Assembly (NCBI RefSeq): GCF_039614715.1
Contig: NZ_CP154857.1
Coordinates: 434,001 to 498,000 of the forward strand
Source: Microbacterium sp. AZCO
GTDB lineage: Bacteria > Actinomycetota > Actinomycetes > Actinomycetales > Microbacteriaceae
Length of the DNA: 64,000 nucleotides
Reading direction: 5' to 3'
Positions 53,833 through 61,114 of the stretch are shown here, in pieces. The translations under genes were made by a program, and so were the position numbers. Position 1 is the first letter of the stretch. Each line of letters starts with the position of its first letter. The notes under the pieces are model-generated. The model had not been told where the DNA came from and did not search any database. It saw nothing but the letters and a program-made list of their open reading frames with translations.

Positions 53833-54420
53833 TTCGACGATCTCGAGGATCAGCTCGCCTCGGAGTGGGAGGCGGAACGCGCCGCTCTCGACAGCGAGGC
53901 CGAGCGTCTGCGCCTTTCCCGCGTGCCGCTGCGCGACCGCCTGACCGCCCTGCTCGACCGCGATGAGTCGACGGCCGCACCCTCCTTCGAGTTCCGCGAC
54001 GGCACCGTCGTCGCCGCCGAGGTGAGCGGCGTCGGCGCCGACTGGGCGGCTCTCCAGCCGAGCCCGGCGCGCACCGGCGCGATCATCGCGCCGCTCTCGG
54101 CGATCATGAGCATCGGGATGCCGCATCCCGATCTCCTCCGCAGCGCGCGGCCGGTCGCCGCGACGTCGTCGCTCGCCGAGCGGATGACTCTGGGCTTCGC
54201 CCTGCGCGACCTCGTGCGCCGGCGTGTGGGGGTGACGCTGCACCTCGTGCACGGGCGCAGCCTCTCGGGGACCATCGACCGCGCCGGCGCCGACCACCTC
54301 GATCTCGCGGTGCACGAGCCCGGTGCGCCGCGGCGAGCGGACGCGGTGAGCGGCCACCGCCTGGTGCCGTTCGAGGCGATCGCGTGGATCCGGCTCGAGG
54401 GGGCGGCGCTGCCCCGGTAG
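53833..54420 (+). pseudogene. 3' fragment of the host gene split by the element
   Basis: An open frame beginning FDDLEDQLASEWEAERAA and continuing to a stop at 54420 (195 codons), with a stop just upstream at 53827-53829 and no ATG at its start. Joined to codons 1-6 at 47664-47681 it makes a 201-residue protein with an N-terminal helix and a small beta-rich domain (FEFRDGTVVAAEVSGVGADWA; VTLHLVHGRSLSGTIDRAGADHLDLAV). A GTG at 53923 could restart a shortened product. Function of the family is unknown. Confidence 0.83.
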
Positions 54421-54435
54421 CCCACAGCCGCGCGA

Positions 54436-54454
54436 GCGCCGCTCAGTGCGGCGC
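54436..54454. terminator. Small hairpin between convergent genes
   Basis: GCGCCGC (54436-54442) pairs with GCGGCGC (54448-54454) across a 5-base loop, in the 50-bp gap between the split gene and the HTH gene. No T-run. Confidence 0.45.
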
Positions 54455-54470
54455 GGCGATGCGGCGCGGG

Positions 54471-54752
54471 TCAGTCGCCGTTTCGGATGATGCCGGTGCC
54501 CCAGAGCTCGGGGAAGCTGGCCTCGTTCGACTGACGCCACAGGGCCATGCGGCGGGCCTCTTCGGCGCGGTCGTCGATGTACCGCGCGATGCTGTCCTGC
54601 TCGATGCGCCACCGAGCGGGCGACCCGACGCGGATGCCCCGGAGCTGCGCCGACTGGACGAGCTCCATCACCTCGTCGACGGACACGCCGAGCACCTCGG
54701 CCGCCTCGGCCGGTGCAAGCATCCGCGCGTCCGATGTCGGGTTATCGGGCAT
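54471..54752 (-). CDS. Helix-turn-helix protein (BldC/excisionase-like fold)
   Basis: A 93-residue protein. LAPAEAAEVLGVSVDEVMELVQS is a MerR-type HTH and the wing contains VGSPARWRIEQDSIARYID. This host gene is a regular neighbour of the SAF and CpaE-like genes and is probably not part of the element. ATG 54752 is six bases after CATAAT, a leaderless spacing. Likely a DNA-binding regulator with unknown targets. Confidence 0.82.
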   Translation of the reverse strand: MPDNPTSDARMLAPAEAAEVLGVSVDEVMELVQSAQLRGIRVGSPARWRIEQDSIARYIDDRAEEARRMALWRQSNEASFPELWGTGIIRNGD

Positions 54753-54758
54753 GCCCCA

Positions 54759-54764
54759 ATTATG
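54759..54764 (-). promoter_or_regulatory. -10 element of the HTH gene
   Basis: Minus-strand CATAAT followed by six bases (TGGGGC) and the ATG at 54752. Leaderless spacing again. Confidence 0.5.
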
Positions 54765-54842
54765 GCGGCGCCCCGTCGCGCGGGCCCAGGCGAGTCCCGC
54801 TCTGTGGATAAAGGAGGAGCCGGTTTCCGGGGCTGAGCGACG

Positions 54843-55478
54843 ATGGTCGGCATGACGGCACTCGACTCTGCGCGCCCGCGTCCTCGCGCCTTCTGGGGCG
54901 ACGCCCGGTTCTTCCTCGGCATCCTGCTGGTCGCCGCCTCCGTCGCGGGCGTCTGGTTCGTCGTGTCGGCGTCGCGACAGACCGTTCCGGTCTTCGCCGC
55001 GACGCGCACGATCGTGCCCGGAGAAGCGGTCTCGAAGGACGATCTGCGTCTCGTCGACGTTGCACTCGGCCAGCTCGGGGACGCCTACCTCACGTCCGAC
55101 TCGGTCGAGGACGGCCTCATCGCGACGAGGACCGTCGAGGAGGGCGAGCTGGTCCCGGCGACCGCCGTCGACGCAGCCGCCGCTGCGGCGACGACGACCG
55201 TCGTGCTTCGCAGCACCGTGGATGTGCCCGCCTCCGTGGACGCCGGGTCGGTCGTCGAGGTGTGGGAGGCGCCCCTCATCGAGCGCGGGTCGTACGACGT
55301 GCCGCGCATCCTCGTCGCCGATGCGACCGTCGTGTCGGTGACGCGCGACGACTCGATGATGGGGGGTGGCGCCGCAGCACTCGAGGTCGTCATCCCGCGT
55401 GCCGACGTCGCGGCCGTGCTCGCCGCGATGGCGGACGAATCGGCGCTGTCGGTCGTTCCGACGACGGGTGCGAAATGA
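54843..55478 (+). CDS. SAF-domain membrane protein (CpaB/RcpC-like)
   Basis: A 211-residue protein: a cytoplasmic Pro/Arg N-terminus, one helix at about residues 21-45 (FFLGILLVAASVAGVWFVV), then a SAF domain (VFAATRTIVPGEAVSKDDLRLVDV) and a beta-rich remainder. SAF proteins of this form resemble CpaB of pilus systems. It overlaps the CpaE-like gene by 4 bases. Two starts are possible, 54843 and 54852 (MTALDSARPRPRAF); the latter fits homologous N-termini equally well. Confidence 0.78.
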   Translation: MVGMTALDSARPRPRAFWGDARFFLGILLVAASVAGVWFVVSASRQTVPVFAATRTIVPGEAVSKDDLRLVDVALGQLGDAYLTSDSVEDGLIATRTVEEGELVPATAVDAAAAAATTTVVLRSTVDVPASVDAGSVVEVWEAPLIERGSYDVPRILVADATVVSVTRDDSMMGGGAAALEVVIPRADVAAVLAAMADESALSVVPTTGAK

Positions 55479-56743
55479 CCCTCCTCATCGCGGCGGACGA
55501 GCCGTGGGGGAGCGCCCTCGGCGCCGGCCTCGAGCGTGAAGGGCTGCGCGTCACCGCGGTGCTCTCCGCCACCGCCCTCGCGGCCTTCGCGGTCGACGAC
55601 GTGCGTGGGATCGAGTCCCCGCACGTCGGTGCTGCCCTGGCCGAGGCCGACACCCTCGTGCTGCAGGCCGACCGCGCGTCGCTGACAGCAGCGGTCGTGG
55701 CGCTCTGCGACCGTCGCGGGATCCGCATCGTCCCGCTCGTCGCCGACGACGCGGAGCGCCGCGTCGTCGAGCCGTTCGGACTCGGCGAGGCCCTGCCGCT
55801 CGACATCGAGCCGTGGCGCCTCGCAGACGCCCTGGCCGCCGTCCCGGCGCCCGCCGCTTCGGCGCCGCCGGCACCGAAGCATCCGCGCGTCGTCGCCGTC
55901 TGGGGTCCTGCCGGCGCGCCCGGCCGGACGACCGTCGCGATCGAACTCGCCGTCGAGCTCGCGCGCGGAGGCCGCCACGTCGCGCTGGTGGATGCCGACA
56001 CGCACGCACCCTCGCTCGCCATGCAGCTCGGGCTGGCCGACGAGGGCCCCGGATTCCCCGCAGCCTGCCGCCAGGCGGAGCTGGGCGGCCTCGACGTGCG
56101 CGAGCTCCAGCGCATCGCGACGCCCCTCGGTCGCACAGGCGTCGACGTGCTCACGGGCCTCAACCGGCCGTCCCGCTGGCCCGAGCTGTCCGACGGGCGC
56201 GTCACGGCCGCGCTCGAGACCTGCCGCAGCTGGGCGGACTACACCGTCGTCGACGTCGCCGCACCCCTCGAGCGGGACGAGGAGATCGTCTCCGATCTCG
56301 ACGGACCACGGCGAAATGCGGCGACCCTCGCGGCGCTGCGCGCCGCCGATCTCGTCGTCGCGGTGGCGGGTGCCGACCCCGTCGGCGTCTCGCGATTCCT
56401 CCGCGCCCATGCCGAGCTGAGGGCGACGATCGGCGCGACGCCCGTCGCGGTCGTCGCCAACCGCCTGCGCCCCGGCACGCTCGGCGTCGATGCGCGCGGT
56501 CAGGTGCGGCGCACGCTCGACCGGTTCGGCGGCATCCGGGACCTCTGGTTCCTCCCCACCGACCCGCGGTCGGCCGACGCCGCCATCCTCGCGTCTCAGC
56601 CGATCGCCGGGGTCGCTCCGCGCTCGCCGCTCACCCTCGCGGTGCGGCGCTTCGTCGGCGAGGCTGTCGCGCCGGCGCCGACGCCGCCCGCGCAGGGGGC
56701 GCCGCGAAGCGGCATCCGGCGCTCCTCGCGTCGCGCCGCCTGA
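55475..56743 (+). CDS. CpaE/MinD-like P-loop ATPase
   Basis: A 422-residue protein: an N-terminal receiver-like region without a clear phospho-acceptor site (residues 1-115), then a MinD/CpaE-type ATPase with deviant Walker A GPAGAPGRTTVAIELA (Lys replaced by Arg at the GRT position) and a VALVDADTHAPSLA switch. The arginine substitution may weaken ATP hydrolysis. No TadA/TadB secretion genes are in the window, so a pilus link is inference. The last codons run into the tandem repeat downstream. Confidence 0.78.
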   Translation: MTLLIAADEPWGSALGAGLEREGLRVTAVLSATALAAFAVDDVRGIESPHVGAALAEADTLVLQADRASLTAAVVALCDRRGIRIVPLVADDAERRVVEPFGLGEALPLDIEPWRLADALAAVPAPAASAPPAPKHPRVVAVWGPAGAPGRTTVAIELAVELARGGRHVALVDADTHAPSLAMQLGLADEGPGFPAACRQAELGGLDVRELQRIATPLGRTGVDVLTGLNRPSRWPELSDGRVTAALETCRSWADYTVVDVAAPLERDEEIVSDLDGPRRNAATLAALRAADLVVAVAGADPVGVSRFLRAHAELRATIGATPVAVVANRLRPGTLGVDARGQVRRTLDRFGGIRDLWFLPTDPRSADAAILASQPIAGVAPRSPLTLAVRRFVGEAVAPAPTPPAQGAPRSGIRRSSRRAA

Positions 56744-56820
56744 CGCGCGCTCGCGCTCACGCCGCCTGACGCGCGCTCGCGCTCGCGCCGCCTGTCGCGC
56801 TCGCGCTCATGCCGCCTGGC
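56734..56820. repeat. Tandem 24-26 bp repeats at the CpaE-like gene's 3' end
   Basis: Units start CGCCGCCTG at 56734, 56760, 56786 and (partial) 56810; the first spans the gene's stop codon. Unit one and two are nearly identical; three lacks 2 bases. They appear to be a local duplication of the terminal codons into the spacer before pdtaS. Confidence 0.85.
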
Positions 56821-56865
56821 TCGTAGCAGACGGTCGGCGCTGCCGGGCGCACGCGGCGCGGGCCG

Positions 56866-56871
56866 TAGGCT
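56866..56871 (+). promoter_or_regulatory. -10 element of pdtaS
   Basis: TAGGCT seven bases before the GTG at 56879, with leaderless spacing. Confidence 0.5.
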
Positions 56872-56878
56872 GAAGGAC

Positions 56879-58369
56879 GTGTCGACCCTCAGCGATCTCG
56901 TGTACGCGCAAGGACGGTCCAGCGAGGCCGACGTCGAGTGGCTGCATCGCCTGGCCGGCGACGGGCAGCTGCTCGCCGACCTCGCCTTCGCCGACATCGT
57001 GATCTGGGTGCCGACCGCCGACGACTCGTTCATCGCGGTCGCGCACACGCGTCCGAGCGGTGCGGCGACGCTCTTCTACCGCGACATCGTGTCGGATCTC
57101 GTGCGCCCGCAGTGGCGCACCCAGGTGCGCGACGCGTTCCAGACGAAGCGCATCATCGACTCCGCGTCGCCGGACTGGTTCGAGGAGACGCCGACGCGCG
57201 TGCGCGCCGTGCCGATCGTCCGCGCCGCCAAGCCCGGAGCCGAGCCGCAGGCCATCGGCGTGCTCACCCGTCACACGAACCTCGGCGAGACGCGCACGCC
57301 GTCGCGCCAGCAGATCACGTTCAACGATTGCGCCGACGAGCTGTTCGGCATGGTCGCGTCGGGGGAGTTCCCCGACCTCTCCGCTCCGACGTCACCGCGC
57401 CGCGGCGCTCCGCGCGCCTCGGACGGGCTCGTCCGCCTCGACGTCGACGGCATCACGACGTTCGCGAGCCCCAACGCGCTGTCGGCGTTCAACCGGCTCG
57501 GGTTCGACGACGAGCTGGAGGGCGAATCCCTCGTTCAGGTCGTGACGAGCATCCTGCCCACGAAGCGCCAGTTCGACGAGTCTCTCCCCGTCGTCGTGAC
57601 CGGACGCGCTCCCTGGCGCGCCGACCTCGAGGCGCGCGGCGTGACGGTGAGCCTCCGCACCATCCCGCTCCGCGATCACGGCACGCGCATCGGCGCCATC
57701 GTGCTGTGCCGCGACGTGACCGAGATCAGGCATCAGGAGCAGGAGCTCATCACCAAGGATGCGACGATCCGCGAGATCCACCACCGCGTCAAGAACAACC
57801 TGCAGACCGTGGCGTCGCTGCTGCGCATCCAGGCGCGCCGCTCGCACACCGATGAGGCGCGCGAGGCGCTGACGCAGGCGATGCGGCGCGTCTCGGCGAT
57901 CGCCGTCGTGCACGACACCCTGTCGGAGGGCCTCGCGCAGAACGTCGACTTCGACGACGTCTTCGCCCGCGTGCTGAAGCTCGTCGCCGAGGTGGCGGCA
58001 GCGCCGAACACCCGCGCGCGCACCCGCACGACGGGCCGGTTCGGCACACTGCCGAGCGAGTTCGCGACGCCGCTCGCCCTCGCCCTCACGGAGCTCGTCA
58101 CGAACGCCGTCGAGCACGGGCTCGCGGGCCAGGAGGGCGACGTCGAGATCGTCGCGGAGCGCGACGGCGACAGCCTCGAGGTGCGCGTCCGCGACACGGG
58201 CTCCGGCCTCCCCGAGGGTCAGGTGGGCCGCGGGCTCGGCACGCAGATCGTCCGCACGCTCATCCAGGGCGAGCTCGGCGGCACGATCGACTGGCACACG
58301 ATCATGGGCAGCGGCACCGAGGTCACGATCGAGATCCCGCTGCGCTACATCGAGCGCGCTGCCGGCTGA
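56879..58369 (+). CDS. pdtaS: Cytoplasmic histidine kinase, PdtaS-like
   Basis: A 496-residue soluble kinase with an N-terminal GAF-like region, a PAS-like region (about 170-290), and a HisKA_2 phospho-His helix IREIHHRVKNNLQTVASLL, then an HATPase_c domain (ELVTNAVEHGL, DTGSGLPEGQVGRGLG). This is the PdtaS class, partner of the RNA-binding PdtaR, which is not in the window. Opposite whiB1, as in mycobacteria. No membrane segment. Confidence 0.92.
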   Translation: MSTLSDLVYAQGRSSEADVEWLHRLAGDGQLLADLAFADIVIWVPTADDSFIAVAHTRPSGAATLFYRDIVSDLVRPQWRTQVRDAFQTKRIIDSASPDWFEETPTRVRAVPIVRAAKPGAEPQAIGVLTRHTNLGETRTPSRQQITFNDCADELFGMVASGEFPDLSAPTSPRRGAPRASDGLVRLDVDGITTFASPNALSAFNRLGFDDELEGESLVQVVTSILPTKRQFDESLPVVVTGRAPWRADLEARGVTVSLRTIPLRDHGTRIGAIVLCRDVTEIRHQEQELITKDATIREIHHRVKNNLQTVASLLRIQARRSHTDEAREALTQAMRRVSAIAVVHDTLSEGLAQNVDFDDVFARVLKLVAEVAAAPNTRARTRTTGRFGTLPSEFATPLALALTELVTNAVEHGLAGQEGDVEIVAERDGDSLEVRVRDTGSGLPEGQVGRGLGTQIVRTLIQGELGGTIDWHTIMGSGTEVTIEIPLRYIERAAG

Positions 58370-58376
58370 CGATCCG

Positions 58377-58399
58377 GGATGCCTCGTGCCGAGGCATCC
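58377..58399 (+). terminator. Terminator after pdtaS
   Basis: A 10-bp perfect stem (GGATGCCTCG at 58377-58386, CGAGGCATCC at 58390-58399) with a 3-base loop, eight bases after the stop. It is another GGATGCC-type stem. Confidence 0.7.
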
Positions 58400-58426
58400 A
58401 CCCTCCCGATCCGGCAGGTCGGCCAG

Positions 58427-58497
58427 AGCCCGTGCTGTCACCGAAAGCCCGTGCTCCGCACCGGTCGCAGCGGGTGCTCTCGGCGAGAGCACGGGCT
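58427..58497. repeat. Competing hairpins made from AGCCCGTGCT words
   Basis: AGCCCGTGCT occurs at 58427 and 58446; the inverted copy GAGCACGGGCT is at 58487-58497. The last can also pair locally in GTGCTCTC-GGC-GAGAGCAC (58474-58492). So at least three mutually exclusive stems exist between the convergent pdtaS and whiB1 genes. Confidence 0.75.
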
Positions 58498-58560
58498 ATG
58501 GACGGGAAGTGAGAGACGCGGGGGGGTCAGCGGTGACGAGGGATGCCGCGGCGCGGCGCG

Positions 58561-58809
58561 TCAGGAAGCGCGGCGGGCGCGAGCGGCGCGGCGCTTGAGG
58601 GCGCGGCGCTCGTCCTCGGAGAGGCCGCCCCACACGCCCGAGTCCTGGCCGGTCTCGAGGGCGTACTGGAGGCAGATCTCGGTGACGGTGCAGCGGGCGC
58701 AGACGGCCTTGGCCTTCTCGATCTGGTCGACGGCGGGCCCGGTGTTCCCCACGGGGAAGAACAGCTCGGGGTCGACGGTCAGGCAGGCGGCTTTGTCGCG
58801 CCAATCCAT
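58561..58809 (-). CDS. whiB1: WhiB-family Fe-S regulator, WhiB1-like
   Basis: An 82-residue WhiB protein with cluster cysteines C9, C37, C40 and C46, the same spacing as mycobacterial WhiB1, then SGVWGGLSEDERRALKRRA. WhiB1 is an essential, NO-sensitive partner of the primary sigma factor. AAGGAGCACC precedes the ATG. Divergent spacing from pdtaS on the other side matches the Rv3219/Rv3220c pair. Confidence 0.94.
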   Translation of the reverse strand: MDWRDKAACLTVDPELFFPVGNTGPAVDQIEKAKAVCARCTVTEICLQYALETGQDSGVWGGLSEDERRALKRRAARARRAS

Positions 58810-58874
58810 GGTGGTGCTCCTTGATGACGTATGAGGTCGGATGTGGTCCAGAGCCCGGATTCGGGTCCGATACC

Positions 58875-58939
58875 CTGTGGGAGATGCGAGCGATCGCTCG
58901 CCCCACGTCGCTGTGGGAGCACACGGCTCCGACTATGAT
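58875..58939. promoter_or_regulatory. Control region upstream of whiB1 and the small membrane gene
   Basis: The 255-bp gap between whiB1 and the divergent membrane-protein gene contains a perfect 16-bp palindrome (58886-58901, GCGAGCGATCGCTCGC), two direct copies of CTGTGGGAG (58875-58883 and 58911-58919), and a plus-strand TATGAT (58934-58939) that could be the -10 of the membrane gene. A promoter for whiB1 itself is not clear. Confidence 0.5.
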
Positions 58940-59064
58940 TCCATGACGCCTAGGCGCAGATCAAGGGTTGAAGAGTCGCTTTCTGTAGAAGTGCCTGAGT
59001 GTTCCCTCAACGGCATAGAGAGATCGCACAAGCGGCCAGGGCCGGAGCGAGGAGAACACGGGCG

Positions 59065-59451
59065 ATGCACACAAACCCCGTCGCGCGGGCAGCGGGCGTG
59101 TTGCTCGCGCTCGAAGCGGCCGGCCTCTTCGTCGTCGTGGCGTGGCAGATCGCTGCGCTCGCGGGCGGGGATGCGGCGGCGCTCGACAGTTCGATCGCGC
59201 TCATCGTCCTGACGGCGGTCGGCGCGATCGCGCTCGCCGCGTTCGGCGTCGCGGTGTGGCGGGGCCAGTCCTGGGGGCGCTCGGGCGGCATCGTCGCGCA
59301 GGTGCTCATCCTCGCCGTCGCGCTCGGCGCCGTCACCGGCGCGTTCGCGCATCCGCTCACGGGCCTCGCGCTCGCGGCGCCCGCGGTCGTCGTGCTCGTG
59401 CTGCTCATCATCGCCGCGCGACGCGGCGCGCGCGAGAAGGACGCCGAGTAG
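59065..59451 (+). CDS. Small four-helix membrane protein
   Basis: A 128-residue protein with about four hydrophobic helices (VLLALEAAGLFVVVAWQIAAL; ALIVLTAVGAIALAAFGVAV) and an acidic/basic tail. Similar small membrane genes stand beside whiB1 in mycobacteria. AGGAGAA precedes ATG 59065. Function unknown. Confidence 0.75.
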   Translation: MHTNPVARAAGVLLALEAAGLFVVVAWQIAALAGGDAAALDSSIALIVLTAVGAIALAAFGVAVWRGQSWGRSGGIVAQVLILAVALGAVTGAFAHPLTGLALAAPAVVVLVLLIIAARRGAREKDAE

Positions 59452-59573
59452 CCGGCGCGCCGAGCACCAACGAGCACGAGCGCCGGGAGCGGCACGCACC
59501 GACGAGCACGATCGCTCGCCACGCAGCGACGAGGAGGAGCGCCGGCGCGGCCGGGAAATCCCCCCGGTCAGCG

Positions 59574-60044
59574 CTACCCGACGCCGAGGAGCGTCCGCAG
59601 CCGTGCCACGTGCCCCGTCGCGCGCACGTTGTAGAGGGCGTGCTCGATGCGGCCCTTCTCGTTGAGGACGAACGTCGACCGGATGACGCCCTCGATGACC
59701 TTGCCGTAGTTCATCTTCTCGCCCCACACGCCGTACTTCGCGTGCACCTTGTGGTCGGGGTCGCTCAGCAGGTCGTACGTGAGCCCATCCCGCTCACGGA
59801 AGCGCCGCAGCTTCTCGGGCTCGTCGCGCGAGATGCCGAGGATCGTGTAGCCGGCCGCCTGCAGGGGGGCGAGGCTGTCGCGGAAGTCGCAGGCCTCCGT
59901 GGTGCATCCCGGCGTCATCGCCTCGGGATAGAAGAACAGGATCACCCGCCCGCCGCGGAGGTCTTTCAGCGTGACCGCGTTCTCGTCCTGATCGACGAGG
60001 GTGAAGGCGGGGGCGAGGCGGCCGGGTTCGAGGCGGGCGGTCAT
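59574..60044 (-). CDS. bcp: Thiol peroxidase, Bcp type (peroxiredoxin Q)
   Basis: A 156-residue 1-Cys/2-Cys peroxiredoxin. The peroxidatic cysteine is in TPGCTTEACDFRD with the resolving cysteine five residues on, and FFYPEAMTPG precedes it. It reduces peroxides using thioredoxin or mycothiol systems. ATG 60044 is six bases after a TAACCT hexamer (minus strand), with GGAGG between. Confidence 0.92.
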   Translation of the reverse strand: MTARLEPGRLAPAFTLVDQDENAVTLKDLRGGRVILFFYPEAMTPGCTTEACDFRDSLAPLQAAGYTILGISRDEPEKLRRFRERDGLTYDLLSDPDHKVHAKYGVWGEKMNYGKVIEGVIRSTFVLNEKGRIEHALYNVRATGHVARLRTLLGVG

Positions 60045-60050
60045 GCCTCC

Positions 60051-60056
60051 AGGTTA
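60051..60056 (-). promoter_or_regulatory. -10 element of bcp
   Basis: Minus-strand TAACCT six bases before the ATG at 60044. It lies within the 26-bp gap after the rsgA stop, so bcp may be both co-transcribed and separately initiated. Confidence 0.4.
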
Positions 60057-60070
60057 GGCGGAGACGGACG

Positions 60071-61114
60071 TCACGGCTTGTCGGCGAAGGTCTCGAGGAG
60101 TCGCTGCAGCGAGTCGAGGCGCGCGGCGCCGCGCGGTCCGAGTCTGCCCCCCTCGACGGCCTCGACGATGGCGCAGTCGGGTGCGTCGGGCAGGTGGGTG
60201 CAGCCGCGCGGGCACTCCTCGGCGATCTCGTCGAGGTCGGTGAACGCCCGGAGGATGTTGGCCGGATCGACGTGGCCGAGCCCGAACGAGCGGACGCCGG
60301 GCGTGTCGATGACCCAGCCGCTGCCTCCCGCACCGCGGTAGCGCAGCGACACGGTCGAGCTCGACGTGTGCCGGCCGCGGCCCGTCACGACGTTCACGTG
60401 CCCCGTCGCGCGCTGCGCCGACGGCACGAGCGCGTTGACCAGCGTGGACTTCCCTACGCCGGAGTGGCCGACGAACACGGTGGAGTGGCCGACGAGCGCC
60501 GCGCCGATCCGCTCGAGGGGCATCTCGCCGCGCGCGCTCGTGAAGACCTCGAGATCGAGCCCGTCGAAGTGCGCGAGGAAGGCGGCGGGGTCGGCCAGGT
60601 CGGTCTTGGTGACGACGAGGAGGGGGCGGATGCCGGCATCCAGCGCCGCCACGAGGTAGCGGTCGACGAGCCTCGGCCGCGGTTCGGGATCGGCGGCGGC
60701 CACGACCACGAGCATCTGGTCGGCGTTGGCGACGATGATGCGCTCGACCTGGTCGGTGTCGTCGGCGCTGCGGCGCAGCAGCGACGTGCGCGGCTCGATG
60801 CCGACGATGCGCCCGAGCGTTCCCTCGTCGCCGGTCGTGTCGCCGACGACCCGGGCGAGATCGCCCGTCACGATGGGCTGCTTGCGCAGCTCGCGTGCGC
60901 GCATGGCGACGGCCTCGTGCTCGTCGTCGTCGTCCTCGTCGACGAGCACGGCGTATCGGCCGCGGTCGACGCCGAGGACGCGCGCGATCTGGGCGTCGCT
61001 GTGCGCGGGTCGGCGCTTGGTGCGGGGGCGGTTCGCCTTCGGGTTGGGACGGACCCGGACGTCGGCTTCGTCGAACTCGGGTTCGTCGTCGTCGGAGTCG
61101 TCCAGCCAGCTCAC
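60071..61114 (-). CDS. rsgA: Ribosome small-subunit GTPase A
   Basis: A 347-residue circularly permuted GTPase that helps mature the 30S subunit. An OB-fold-like N-terminal region, then G4 motif VVTKTDLAD ahead of G1 GHSGVGKSTLVNAL and G3 region DTPGVRSF, and a zinc motif CPRGCTHLPDAPDC. The order G4-G1-G3 confirms the permutation. GTG 61114 overlaps the aroA stop by 4 bases. It is preceded by an acidic tail (DDSDDDEPEFDE) typical of actinobacterial members. Confidence 0.94.
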   Translation of the reverse strand: MSWLDDSDDDEPEFDEADVRVRPNPKANRPRTKRRPAHSDAQIARVLGVDRGRYAVLVDEDDDDEHEAVAMRARELRKQPIVTGDLARVVGDTTGDEGTLGRIVGIEPRTSLLRRSADDTDQVERIIVANADQMLVVVAAADPEPRPRLVDRYLVAALDAGIRPLLVVTKTDLADPAAFLAHFDGLDLEVFTSARGEMPLERIGAALVGHSTVFVGHSGVGKSTLVNALVPSAQRATGHVNVVTGRGRHTSSSTVSLRYRGAGGSGWVIDTPGVRSFGLGHVDPANILRAFTDLDEIAEECPRGCTHLPDAPDCAIVEAVEGGRLGPRGAARLDSLQRLLETFADKP

